DNA from: Blastomyces gilchristii SLH14081
Lineage: Eukaryota; Ascomycota; Eurotiomycetes; Onygenales; Ajellomycetaceae
Reading direction: 5' to 3'
Length of the DNA: 64,000 nucleotides
Assembly (NCBI RefSeq): GCF_000003855.2
Contig: NW_003101681.1
Coordinates: 5,243,175-5,307,174 of the forward strand
Shown: piece after piece, positions 24,083-34,480 of the stretch
Position numbering within the stretch: position 1 is the first letter of the stretch
Layout of the letters: each line of letters opens with the position of its first letter
Program-made: the position numbers and the translations under genes
Notes under the pieces: generated by a model
Told to the model about the DNA's origin: nothing
The model's input: the letters and a program-made list of their open reading frames with translations, nothing else
The model's database searches: none

Positions 24083-25774
24083 TCACATTGTTTTAAATAA
24101 ATGTGATTTTTGAAGAGTTTTTAAACTTTTTTTGTTGTTTTTGTTGTACATTCATACTAAAAGAGAGTGAAGAGATAGTAGAATCTAATCACTATCACCA
24201 GATAGTAGATTATAACTATTTTGAAAAGCAGGAATCTCAACTGCTTGCATTCTATCTAGTTTATCACCAGAGTTATTTCTCAATTCTCTAATCTTAACAG
24301 ATGTTTGAGGATTCAAATTCTGTTTACATTTAGCTGGAGAATTGAAGTTTGAAGACCTAGATAGTTGAGAGTTTCTTCTTTTTAAGCTTACAGTTATGAA
24401 TTTACTAGCTTGACTTTTCTCTTCAGTTTTAGATTCACTTTGAGCTTCATCTTTTCTCCAGTTCTTCTGAGTTCTTGAAACAAATACACATTCTTTTGAG
24501 CTAGATGCATGTTTTTCTTTACAATTGAAGCACTTAAGCAGAGTATGTTAATATATTTCACCTCTTTTTGAGCATGTTTCACATTTATGCTCACTAGTTT
24601 TGTGATCTCTAGCACAGAATGCGCATTTTGAGTCTCTGAAACAAGAGATTGCAAAGTATTCATATCTTTGACAGTTTGAACACTGTGTTTGAGCTTTGAG
24701 ATTCATTCTTGACTTTTTGTATTCATGAACTCTCATTTTCAAACCTGCTACTCTTACTTCAGAGATTCTTGATTGTTCAAGTGTCTTTGTATACACTAGA
24801 ACAGAGATATTTCTTCTGCTCTGTCTGAACTCAATTGAATTAAGTCATACAGACTCTTTTCTCAGTTGAATAGAATTGTATTCTTCTAATTCATTTTTGA
24901 GAAGCAGCATTTCTTTCTCACAGTCAAAAATTTCAACTGAAATATCATGAAGAATGAATTTGTCTCACTTTTCATCTCTTTCAGATAGAATTGTTGTATT
25001 CAGTAGAGATTCTATTGCTGATTTTCAGAGATTCTCATTCTGAATGAGGAATTCTGCACTGAATTCAGGCATTGTAGTCAAAATAATAGAATTTTCAAAG
25101 AAAGATGGCTCAATTGAAGCTATGACTGATTTTTGAACTTCAATATCAGTCATTAACTGAGAAAAGAACTGCTGGTTAATTTCATTTCTAATTCTGAAAA
25201 TAAGATTTGAGTTTAGCTTGTTTTTTTACATGCTCTCCTGATTTGAGACTTTGAAAATAAGTCTTCTATTTCTGAAGATTTGAAAGTTCTTCTCTTTTTG
25301 CATTTCTTTTTTTTCTTTTCTATGAACAGAGGTCTGAGTAATATTCTTCTCAGTTTTCTCAGAATTTTGAGCAGATTTTGAACTAGCAGGTTTGAAGACA
25401 GCAGATTCTGCTACTTGAGTATATGTTTTCTTCTGATTTGAAGAAGAAGATGAAGAAGTAGAAGATGGAAAAGAGTCAGTGACTGTACTGAAAGATTTCA
25501 ATGTTTTTTGAATTGTGTTTGAAATTCCAAGTTTGAACTTGATCACTTCTTGTAGTTGTCTAGCCTGAGTATGAAGAATTAACAGAACTTCTTTATTCTC
25601 CTTACTCAGACACTGTTTTTCAAGAATTTTGCTTGCTTTTTCCAGTTCCTGTATTTCAAGAACTTGTTATTTCTCTATTTCTTCCTTCTTTCTTCTCTTT
25701 AGAATTTCAATCTCAGGAATGATATCTGGGAAAACATCTTTTTTCACATCAACTGAGTGTACTCTTGAACTCAT
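24083..25774 (-). pseudogene. LINE-b ORF1, Gag-like RNA-binding protein with zinc knuckles
   Basis: It starts at the ATG at 25774 (MSSRVHSVDV) and ends at a TGA at 24085-24083, overlapping the ORF2 start region by a few tens of bases. About 560 codons with a handful of stops. The N-terminal third is charged and coiled-coil-like (EIEILKRRKKEEIEK), followed by a Ser-rich linker (near 25470). The C-terminal third has three Cys clusters: CSNCQRYEYFAISC (about 24690-24650; the expected His is Tyr, a C-to-T change), CAFCARDHKTSEHKC (about 24620-24575), and CFNCKEKHASSSKEC (about 24535-24490). Such ORF1 proteins bind the LINE RNA. The stops fall where Gln, Arg or Trp would be expected. Confidence 0.88.
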
Positions 25775-25785
25775 TTTACTCACTG

Positions 25786-25970
25786 AATGAAAAGTTGATC
25801 AGACTGTTTCAATTGAGAGATTTATCAGTCTATTTTCAAATGAAAAGTTGATCAGACTGTTTCAATTGAGAGGTTTATTAATCTATTTTCAAATGAAAAG
25901 TTGATCAGACTGTTTCAGTTGAGAGATTTATTAGTCTATTTTCAATTGAAAAGTTGGTCAGACTGTTTCA
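25786..25970 (-). repeat. 53-bp tandem repeat, 3.5 copies, just upstream of LINE ORF1
   Basis: Units start at 25786, 25839, 25892 and about 25945, each containing AAAGTTGATCAGACTGTTTC and CTATTTTCAA; the last is partial. It lies directly before the ORF1 start on the minus strand, so it is part of the LINE 5' region. Tandem 5' monomers act as promoters in some LINEs; whether these do is unknown. Confidence 0.93.
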
Positions 25971-27503
25971 AAAGAAGAATGAAAGACTTTTGTGTATAAA
26001 ACACCTGATTTTTTTCACACTAGTTCAGTAACTAGGTTAGATTTTTGAAGAGAATCTAATAAACTAAAAGTGATTTTTAAGATAAATCAATAAAATCTTT
26101 ACAAACTCTTTCTTGAAATACAGTGAGGAAAAGTATGATATCAATTGATAATAAATCAGATAATATAACAGTTTTTGAGAGAAAAACTGACAAAAAATAA
26201 GTCAATTTTTTGTAGAGAAATTGATTAAAACTATTCAATTTTATTCTAAATCATTCAATTCTTCTCACACAATAAGTGTGCAACTCAAATCAGTCAATAA
26301 AGAGTGTAAAAGAGAATTAAGTATTAATGAAAGCTCTTCAGTCACTGAAAAAGTAATTCTTACTTAAAAGAATATAAAATTATGATAGAAAACAACTCTG
26401 TTTTTAATTCTTTGTAAGAATATTATGTAAAATCCAGAGAAAAACACCTTACTTTTTCAAGAGAAGTAAAAAACTATTTCTAAGATCTTTTTTTTTGTAT
26501 TAACTGCTGCAGAAGAATGAGATAGAAACTGCTAAGATATGTACTACTGTATATTCTCTATCAAGACTTTCCCTCTTCAGAGTCTTGATATTATAGAGAA
26601 TATAAGTCTGTTTCTATATAATAATATAAATATTGTCAGTGAGATGTAGAGAAAATGATTATTTATATCTCAAAATAGAAGACTTTGTCAATGATTATAT
26701 TAATATAGAGATAATTCTCAAATTCAATAGAAATCTAGTGTTGCTGTTCTCAATCCCTTGCAGAATCTATTGAATATTGAGATATTAAAACTAGATTTAA
26801 TATATCTCACTGTGCAGGGATCAAAGACTCAGTCAGATCTTGAAGTATACTGATTTTATAGTTGTTGTATCTGCTGATTATGTATCAAGTACAGTTGCTG
26901 AGGTATCTTTTTGTACTTTTCTGTCAGGGATGAGCCAGATTGAGAGAGATGGTATGAGGGTGAGACTTGGTGTTGATGTCTAGATACACTGAAGACAGAC
27001 CACAGAGGTTGCACTTCAGAAGTGGCTGTTGATTATGTGCTTGATATTATCGCCGAGGTATCTTTTTGTATTTTTCTGCTGGGGATGGGCCAGATTAGGA
27101 AGGGCGGTACGAGGGTGGGACTTGGCGTTGGTGTTTTGAAACATCAAAGATGGACAGGGTTTTCGCGGAGGTCGCTCCTCAGATATCTCCACAACTACAG
27201 ATCAGGAATCTTCCAAAATCGAGAAGATTGGTGCATATGGCTAGGTCTCTTCACCTTACAATTTGTATGGCAATTTGGCCCGGGGTTGTGGTGTGGTAGG
27301 GGAGAATGGGGGATAATCCCACACAGGAGTTTCGAACGACGTCTGGTTCACATTTGGCTGGATAACTCCACCACCACACGGGGTATGCGGTCGGCGATGG
27401 GGTCAAAATGCTCGTATGATCGAGGGCTTTTCGATGGATCTATCGGCGGGTTCTTATTCGAAAAATCGAGCGAGTTCGTGGTGAAGCGGTTGTCTCTGAT
27501 GGT
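25971..27503 (-). other. LINE-b 5' untranslated region
   Basis: 1.5 kb without a supported coding frame. The part next to ORF1 (25971-26980) is AT-rich and CpG-poor. The outer part (about 26985-27503) is GC-rich with many CpGs. A direct repeat of about 120-145 bp with a period near 156 (about 26870-26990 and 27026-27146, both with GAGGTATCTTTTTGTA) spans the change. The plus-strand 161-codon open frame at 27022-27507 is antisense to the LINE and ends in the flanking hAT, so I do not treat it as a gene. Confidence 0.8.
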
Positions 27504-27639
27504 GTGAAAATGAGAGTAATTTCTCAGAATAAACTGTGAAAGATGATCATTCTTTCAAAATCAGAATGAGACTGGGACTGAAGATCAAAATCAGTCTCAT
27601 TCAGTTCATTCAGTGATTGCTTATATAATCAGAATTTGG

Positions 27640-29900
27640 TAATGATTATTGATAATGCTCATGAAATAACTAAATACATTCTTGTGCAAGTTTATTCTTC
27701 ACTTTCTCATGAAAACTACACTTCTCTGATATACTGTGATCAGAGGTATTAAACTGTCTGATAATTTCATGTTTTACAATCATGAGTTTCTTGATTATTT
27801 CTTCTTATAATTGTTTCTAGTGATAGTAATAAATATCTTGACTTGAGTTAAACTTTTACTTCATTCTCACCTCTGCTAATGAAATTATCAGAATATCACA
27901 TATCATCAGTGCAACAGTTAAATATATACTCTTAACAATTTTTCATAACTCTAGAATTGATTTGATGTGTAAATTTGTTGAATTATCTTGAAGATAGTGA
28001 TCAAATTCAGTTTTATAAGTATGTAGTTTTGCCTGATTTTCAGTTGTAATCAATGTATGCAAGTTCTGTTTCAAAGTTAGTATTATAGTTCTATAAGATA
28101 TGAAGTATTACTAAAGATTGTTACTTACTAGAGAATTGTATTTCACTGTCTTCATATCTTGAACATCTGCTCATTCAAATCTCTGATAGTTGACATTGTA
28201 GTAGTCTCAGACTAATTTAACATACAAGTCTCATTTCTTCTCTGTTCAATCTTGAGAAGTGTAAATGTTAACTTGATAGAAGAGATCTAGTAGAGCTGCT
28301 ATAGCATAGTACTGTGTAAAAGATTGTTCAGTTTTGCTGTAGTAATATGTCAGTTTATTTCTTGCAGTATAATAGCCTGTGCTATAGCATTATCTCAGAC
28401 TGAATTTCTTTTTGAGTGATTCAACTGCTTCTCAAGATGAGTAAATAAACTGTTATACACTTATCAGACTGACTGCAGTATTGATGTATGAGTGATTGAG
28501 ACTGTCTTTATTATCTTATAAAACTGAAACAGTAAATCAATTACATATTTCAACTGAGTTCACTTCATATTAGAAAGTTTTAATATCTGAATCTTTTTCT
28601 AATCAGAGTGTTGCACTCAATGATCAATTGTCTGATACAATTGAAGAGTCTGAATAGTTATCTTATATATTAAACTTCACTATGTTCTAACATTCTGTAT
28701 CATATTCAGTGATATGACTGATTTGTTTATTTATTAAATATTATAAAATTATTATTGTTATTTAGAGAAGATATAAATTATATTAGCAATGTTTTGAATC
28801 TGTGATATTTAAATTATTAGTCAATCTATTCAAAATTAATAGTAGTATTATCAAAAAGTATTACTAAAAAGTAATATTAAAAAGTGTTATTAAAAAATAT
28901 TATCTTTTATAAAGTGAATATAAAAGTTACTTGAGTAATTACTTTCATCTCATTCTCATCTCAAGAATCAGCCATCTCATTATTCTTTATCTTGATATTA
29001 AGATTCTTTATCAGTGTTTATATCACAAGTTAAATCACATAAGCAATGCAGAGAATATGATCTTATTTATCATTTCAGAAATACAAAGTCAATTTTTGCT
29101 TCAAGCTCTTCATTATAGTGTAGTTATTCACAGCATTATCAGTTATAATTGTAAGAAGACTGAGACTAATATCTTAATAGTCATTTTTAATCACAGTTAT
29201 TAATATCTCTGCTATATAATTCTCAATATGACTACTGATCAATGATTCAAATTCAATTAATATCTCTTAATAAGTTCAGTTCTCATCAATGTAATAACAT
29301 ATAACTCTTATAAATGTAAGATTGTTTGTACTAGTTCATGCATTCACTGTAAGAGACACTCTTTAATGATTCTTCAACTCTGATTCTAGATGTTGTATAT
29401 TGACTTTATAGTGTATCTTGAGATTGAACTGAAGACAGAATCAATATGAAATATGAAGATTTGAATTAAGCATTTGAAGAAGTGTTCAGAATTCAGGGTT
29501 TTCAATTGATTAAAGAGAAAGATTCAGAGATATATATATACAAAGTAATTATTCACAGAAGTTATCAGATGAGAGTTATGAAATCAGAGTACTAATATAT
29601 GATTATTTTCACATGATTTTCTTTCAAATTAGAAAGTTAGTATTATCAAAAATCATTATCTAGTAGAGTAACTTATCAGCTCAGTAGTAATTTTCTGATT
29701 ATTTTTCTTTTATTGTCTGCATTCTGATGACTTCAGATGTCAGGAAATTCCTTCAGAATCATGATCAGTTTATGATAAATATTTCTGAATAGAGTTACAG
29801 TGATTGCAGCAGAGAGATAACTCTTCAGTAATCTGCAATATAATCTATTGATAATTATTTCATAGTTCATCTCAATATTTGTGTTGAGTTTTTCATAAAT
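27640..29900 (-). pseudogene. hAT-1 transposase remnant
   Basis: Colinear with the hAT-2 transposase (40900-43000) and read on the minus strand. The TTDNAVNN-like motif lies near 29145-29120, followed by the conserved I-x-H-x-I-Q-L region. The C-terminal dimerisation domain lies at about 28010-27730. Stops from transitions cut it throughout. It cannot be active. Confidence 0.8.
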
Positions 29901-30539
29901 TTCATGACCTGAAATCAGATGTGAAGAATGAAGTGATTATTCATCATGATTAAAAGAGAGTATTCTGTGTTAAATTGTAAACAATGTAGACTTTATAATT
30001 CACAGTAATTTCTTAAAGAGTTTATAAATCTTCAATAGAAGTAAAAGAAGTGAAAGAAGTGAATTCAGAAGACATGATAATAATTTAAGAAAGATAATAA
30101 TTTATTTTCAATAACTGATCACTGATGTGTGTAAGAAGAATTAATATAAGAGAAAATAATCTTATTTCTTAACTTAGTTATAATTTTAGTACTAACTCAG
30201 ATTGAATATCATTGATGTATAAAAGTAAATAAACAATCTTGATTAATCTCTGTCATATTTCTTGAAATGTATTAATATTGTGAAAGAGAGTGTTATCAAA
30301 TTGCATTATCAGATAATATCATTAAAAATATATTAATATTGTAAATATCAATATTGAAAAAATGTTGATACTTATACATTATAGTGATTTATAAATCATG
30401 ATAGTTAAATATATATATATATATATATCATTCCTGACTTAATTACAACTTGTACAATAATTTTTGAAAACTCAAAATCAATTTTAATTATTAATAATTA
30501 AAAACTTAAACTTATAACTAACTAATATAAAAAGAAAAA

Positions 30540-31330
30540 AATCTACTTCTTCTCTTTCTTATTCTTCTTATCATTCTTTATAATTCACTTCTCATTCTTC
30601 TTCTTCTTCTTCTTCTTCTCATGTAAGATGATAATCATCTCAAAATCTCTCTCTGCTATCTTCTCAGAGAAGAGTTTCTACTGCTCTCTCTCAGCCAGGT
30701 CAATCTGTATCTCAAAATCTCATATTTTCTGATCTGCTGTCTCAGGTTTCACCTCAGCAGTAAGCAGATTGACATGCTCAGAGAGTAGAGCTATCTTCTC
30801 AATGTTCTGAATCATGAAGTGCATTTAAGACCTGAACAAGGCCTCAATTCTCTTCTCCTCTGTCAGCTTCTGCTAATCAATTAGAGAACAGAAGTATTAT
30901 TAAAAATTGTTATCTCTCAATAAATAAAAAACTTATCAGTTTTAACTTCTTTATCTTCTGCTTCAATACTCTCTTAATCTTCTTCTACTACTACTTATTT
31001 ACAGTAATACTCTTCTTCTCTCTTTCTCTCTTCATCTTGATCTTAAATCATTCTCAGAACTTCTTCTGATCTCACTACTACTGTATGAGACTCTTTACTA
31101 TCTTCTTCTTCAATCTCTCACAGACAGTGTCATTCATATTATTTCTATACTTAGTTCAGTCTAAATCTATCAGAAGTGTTACTTAAAATTATTATTATTC
31201 TACTCTCTTACAGAGTCTCTTTAAGACATTATAATATATCTTGCAATCTGTCTCTTCTTACTTGAATGTCTTCTTCTTCTCTTTCTTCAATCTGTGACAG
31301 TGCTCACATGCCTTGATGATCTGCAGAACT
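30540..31330 (-). pseudogene. hAT-1 lysine-rich coding-like region
   Basis: Equivalent of 43535-44330 in hAT-2 and 9260-10030 in hAT-0. On the minus strand the frame encoding a VNLL-like stretch and a lysine-rich tail can be followed, with stops. Function unknown. Confidence 0.4.
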
Positions 31331-33164
31331 GCAGAATATTTGAAGAGAAATAACATGATTGATTTCAGTGAGCATTGAAGAGAGGTGAAGGCAGAAGAGA
31401 TAGTCAGAAATGATATAATAATAGTAATGATAATAATAATAATGATGATAATAGTGATGATAATAGTGATGATGATGATGATGATGATAATGATAATAAT
31501 GATAATGAAAGAGAGAGTGTATTGAAATATATTACTAACTTATCAAATATAAAGAGACTTAAAGAAAATATTAATAGCTTTCAGTGATGTACAGAAACAG
31601 CTACAGTATTGTATAGTAATATTATCTTTATTCAATACATGCACTGTTGATATTCTTTGTATACAGTTATTATATAATCTGTATCAGAAATACATGCAGA
31701 AAACAGATCTTTATTGCTAGAATAAATGATTATAGCAATTCTCTATTTTCATATTATAAAGATAAGTTATTCTCATTTCTTTCTTCTCTCTTTTCTCTTC
31801 TTCAATCAATCACTAATTTCAAGCTGATATGAAAACTATTAAAACACTCTCAGAAACCCTCAAATTGAAGAGTATAGACTAATCAAATTTCAAATGCAGA
31901 AGAAACTAAATTATCTTCTACTGATTCAATTATTTATTCTCTCTTAAATAAAACAGCAGTTGTGTTCTCTCCCCCCTCAATCAAATGAAACATGGCCTGT
32001 GAAAAGTGAGTATTATATCAGGCTATAATGACCAACACAGTTCCAGCATGCAGAGCTGTATATACACAGTGTATGCTGAACTGAGAGACTGTGTGAGTTG
32101 TAAATTAGCAGCAGCATTTCAGAGAGAGCTATGCAGTGTGAGAAAGCTGTAACTCTCAGTCATATATGCAGAGAGTGAATTGTCACAGTAAGTGTATATA
32201 TATTGAAGTGACACTTTTTAATAACACTCAGTCTCTAATATGATGAAAATAGAGTCTCTTCATGAGATTCATTTCTATCAGAAGTCAGAGAATCTTATAT
32301 TTCTCAAGACTATCTTCATATGTCTTGTCTGTGAAATTGATGAGAAGAATCATTGATTTCAGTGTTCTGTTCTTAATGTCATTCAAGTGACAGCAGAGTT
32401 CATCCTGACCACACTTTTTAAGTGTATATTTTCTAATTATTCACATTTATATAGATATATACTGATTATTTATTAGATGATGTTAAGACAATGACTCATT
32501 ACAGCTGTATTACTCTCACTGTGAGAAATACATAATTGATAATGAATATTATAAAGACTCTGAAGAGTGAGTATTTTAAAGATACTGCAGCTCTGTGATC
32601 TTGATTTTTTTTTATTTTTATTTTTTATTTTTTTATTTTTCTTTTCTTTTTTTTTTTTTATTTTTCTTTCTCTTTCTGTCTCTTTTTTTCTTTCTCTTCT
32701 TTTTATCTTTCTCTTTTTTTTTTTTTATTGTGATTTTTTCTTATTGTTTTATTTTTTATTTTTTTATTATTTTTTGTATTTTATATTTTTTTTTTAATTA
32801 AAATGATATTGATTATAATCTGTATTTAGAAAAGTAATAATATTTGATAACACTCTCTGTTGAATTTTCAACAAATGAGCACTATGTTATGATATTATAT
32901 AAGTGAGAAATGATTTCATAATTTCATTTAATGTTATTTTCAATAATGAAATCAGAATGAAAATGTGACTAAGAATTCAAACATATTCTTTATCTGAGAC
33001 TAGATTTTTATTTGAAAAGTGAATCTGAGATCTTTAATATTTGAAATAATGAGATTTGAGATCAATGTAATGAACACAAATCATGATTAGAAGTAATGCT
33101 TTTAGACAATGTGATAACTGTAAAGTTTGATTCTGATCTCAGACACAGTTACACAGTCAGTCTA
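31331..33164. other. hAT-1 distal arm: no gene seen
   Basis: Noncoding arm with a GAT/AAT microsatellite (31418-31510), a T-rich low-complexity tract (32604-32795) and the right terminal inverted end. Phe/Leu-rich frames over the T tract are composition artefacts. Confidence 0.75.
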
Positions 33165-33172
33165 GTTACAAC

Positions 33173-33880
33173 AGTAATGAAAGAGACAGAGAAAGAACTG
33201 AATATAGATGAATTAATCAGCAGAAGAGATAACACCTCACTGCAGAGTACAGTGACTACTGTCACAGCTGTAAGAGCAGCAGAAGAAGAAGAAGAAGAAG
33301 ATATAATAATGAGAGTGATGCTCTCATAGCTCAGTGATACTGCTGTCTCTGTCTTCAATCTGGCTTTCTTGACAGTCATGAAGGCCGCAGCTGTATCATG
33401 AAGATGTTTATTACTCACTAGAAAATATCAGAATAAGCTTCTTATTATCTCTTAAGAATGATGCTCCCATGCACTCACTATTACAGATAAGAGAGAGGAA
33501 AGAAAAATATATCACAGAGAGAGAAGAATCTTTTTGAAAAATTCTGTTACTACTGTTAGCTTTATCTCTAAAATACATTACTTTTGCAGAGAATTTCATA
33601 TATAGAATAGAATATGATCAAAGATCTGTAAGTCACTTGTTAACTATATTTTTCACATTTTAAATCAATATATAAGAAACTCACTTATCATATGTTTAAT
33701 TTGAATGAAGATGAGAAAAGAAAGATCTATACAGTCAGTAGAAAAACTCATCTATTTCTTTATATCACATGCAGTATATACACTGTTAAATTAATTGATA
33801 ATCATTACTATACAATAAAGATAATTTCTAATCTGATAATCTTGAGAATATAGAGACTATGCTCTTAAAGAGAAGAATAT
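33173..33880 (+). pseudogene. Ty3-B1 distal part of extra ORF and 3' noncoding region
   Basis: It continues Ty3-B1 after the hAT-1 insertion. The frame from 17041-18156 carries on to a stop at 33327-33329, ending in a glutamate run (33280-33300). From 33330 to 33880 I see nothing coding that I can support. The 3' LTR begins at 33881. Confidence 0.4.
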
Positions 33881-34413
33881 TGTTATACTTCTAACTGTAT
33901 CAAGACTCTGTTGCAGTTTCACACAGCTCATTGATTTTATATGAGTGATTTCATCTCATTTAAACTGATTTTCAATCACTCTATGATATTATTTAAATAT
34001 ATTATAGAAAGATCTGATTGATGAATATGAGAATCTCACTTCTATACAAGATTAGCAGATTACTCTTTCTTAGTAGTGAGACACTGCTGAGGTATCACTC
34101 TGACTATTCTCACTTATGAAATGAGAGAAGAGTATTCACTCATTGTCTATATAGAATAGCTAGATGCTGACTTCTGATCAAAGAAGTCAGTGATTTGTTT
34201 TTCTTCTACTGAAAGATATATAAGAGTTACTGCATGTCTTATACAATCTTCTTAGTATACTAAGTATCATATCTGTGATATTCTCACAATAACCCTGTAG
34301 CCTATGAGCTTGCTATTCAAGCAAGATAGTCAAGCTCACTTATACAGCTTCTCAAACAACTATCTCTATGTAACACCACTGACTAGTCACTGCTTCAGTT
34401 CTGCCACATTACA
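33881..34413 (+). repeat. 3' LTR of Ty3-B1
   Basis: 533 bp, colinear with 10882-11414. Its beginning TGTTATACTTCTAACTGTATCAAG is a heavily transition-mutated form of the 5' LTR start. It is followed by the TSD GTACA. Confidence 0.92.
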
Positions 34414-34418
34414 GTACA

Positions 34419-34480
34419 ATATATAAGAAGCTGGCATACATCTGTAATCATACACTGACTCAAGCAACCTTTGAATCATA
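34419..34480 (+). repeat. 5' LTR of Ty3-C1, second part
   Basis: Last 62 bases of the LTR, resuming after the Ty3-B1 TSD. 105 + 62 = 167 bp, equal to the other LTRs of this family. It ends GAATCATA, the CA terminus mutated to TA. Confidence 0.92.

Larger units (their letters stand above)
18712..24120 (-). pseudogene. LINE-b ORF2: endonuclease, reverse transcriptase, RNase H
   Basis: The frame is broken by stops, by 416 N (23096-23511) and by the nested retroposon (18910-20399). The APE-like endonuclease at about 24090-23520 shows VDFVLLQEPN (24030-24000, with the catalytic Glu) and IIVEDFNAY (23700-23669, the GDFNAH-like motif). RT at about 22750-21800 contains the catalytic box LSYVDNIDLL (near 22060), where the usual A-D-D reads V-D-N. 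RNase H at about 21150-20700 has YSDGSKNENLNRLGAG (21145-21090) and FSDSQAAL (about 20910-20930). The C-x2-C...H-x4-C end region and the C-terminus come last (stop near 18712). It would nick target DNA and copy the LINE RNA by target-primed reverse transcription. This copy is inactive. Confidence 0.88.
18334..27503 (-). mobile_element. LINE-b, full-length Tad1-like LINE with nested composite retroposon
   Basis: It runs on the minus strand from 27503 (5' end) to an (ATT)n tract at 18334 (the 3' (AAT)n tail). It is flanked by the duplicate GTGAAATGAGAGT (18321-18333), which reads GTGAAAATGAGAGT at 27504-27517. The empty site is seen in hAT-2 near 40739. Without the nested retroposon (18910-20399) it is about 7.7 kb, of which 416 bases are N. 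Parts in order are a 5' untranslated region with tandem repeats, ORF1 with zinc knuckles, ORF2 with endonuclease, RT and RNase H, and a 3' tail shared by LINE-a, LINE-c and LINE-d. An RNase H downstream of RT and an APE-type endonuclease fit the Tad1 / I group of fungal LINEs. Confidence 0.93.
18157..33164 (-). mobile_element. hAT-1, complete hAT transposon interrupted by a LINE
   Basis: Terminal inverted ends TAGACTGACCG (18157) and CAGTCTA (33164) are flanked by a perfect 8-bp TSD GTTACAAC (18149-18156 and 33165-33172), the hAT length. Its own sequence is 18157-18333 and 27518-33164, about 5.8 kb, colinear with hAT-2 (40573-46155). The transposase gene is on the minus strand near the left end. 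Right-terminal CpGs seen in hAT-2 (CACGGTCACACGG) are changed here (CACAGTTACACAG). hAT elements move by cut and paste and need only the transposase. Confidence 0.95.
10882..34413 (+). mobile_element. Ty3-B1, Ty3/gypsy chromovirus carrying LINE-a and hAT-1
   Basis: Direct 533-bp LTRs (10882-11414 and 33881-34413) are flanked by the 5-bp TSD GTACA (10877-10881 and 34414-34418) within the LTR of Ty3-C1. Its own sequence is 10882-11470, 12164-18156 and 33173-34413, about 7.8 kb. The rest is nested insertion. A second copy, Ty3-B2, begins at 58852. Confidence 0.92.

Noticed and set aside
25786..25970. CRISPR-like array
   Set aside because: Units of 53 bp abut each other without spacers, and the context is a eukaryotic LINE.
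27022..27507. 161-codon open frame on the plus strand in GC-rich sequence
   Set aside because: It runs antisense through the LINE-b 5' region, overlaps the 156-bp direct repeat and crosses the LINE/hAT junction at 27503. No recognisable domain.
32567..32801. Phe/Leu-rich frames resembling membrane proteins (also 45587-45838)
   Set aside because: They are produced by T-rich low-complexity tracts that occur at the same place in each hAT copy.
33096..33418. Stand-alone small genes on either strand
   Set aside because: The plus frame crosses the hAT-1 right end and belongs with the Ty3-B1 post-pol frame. The minus frame is its serine/threonine-rich complement.
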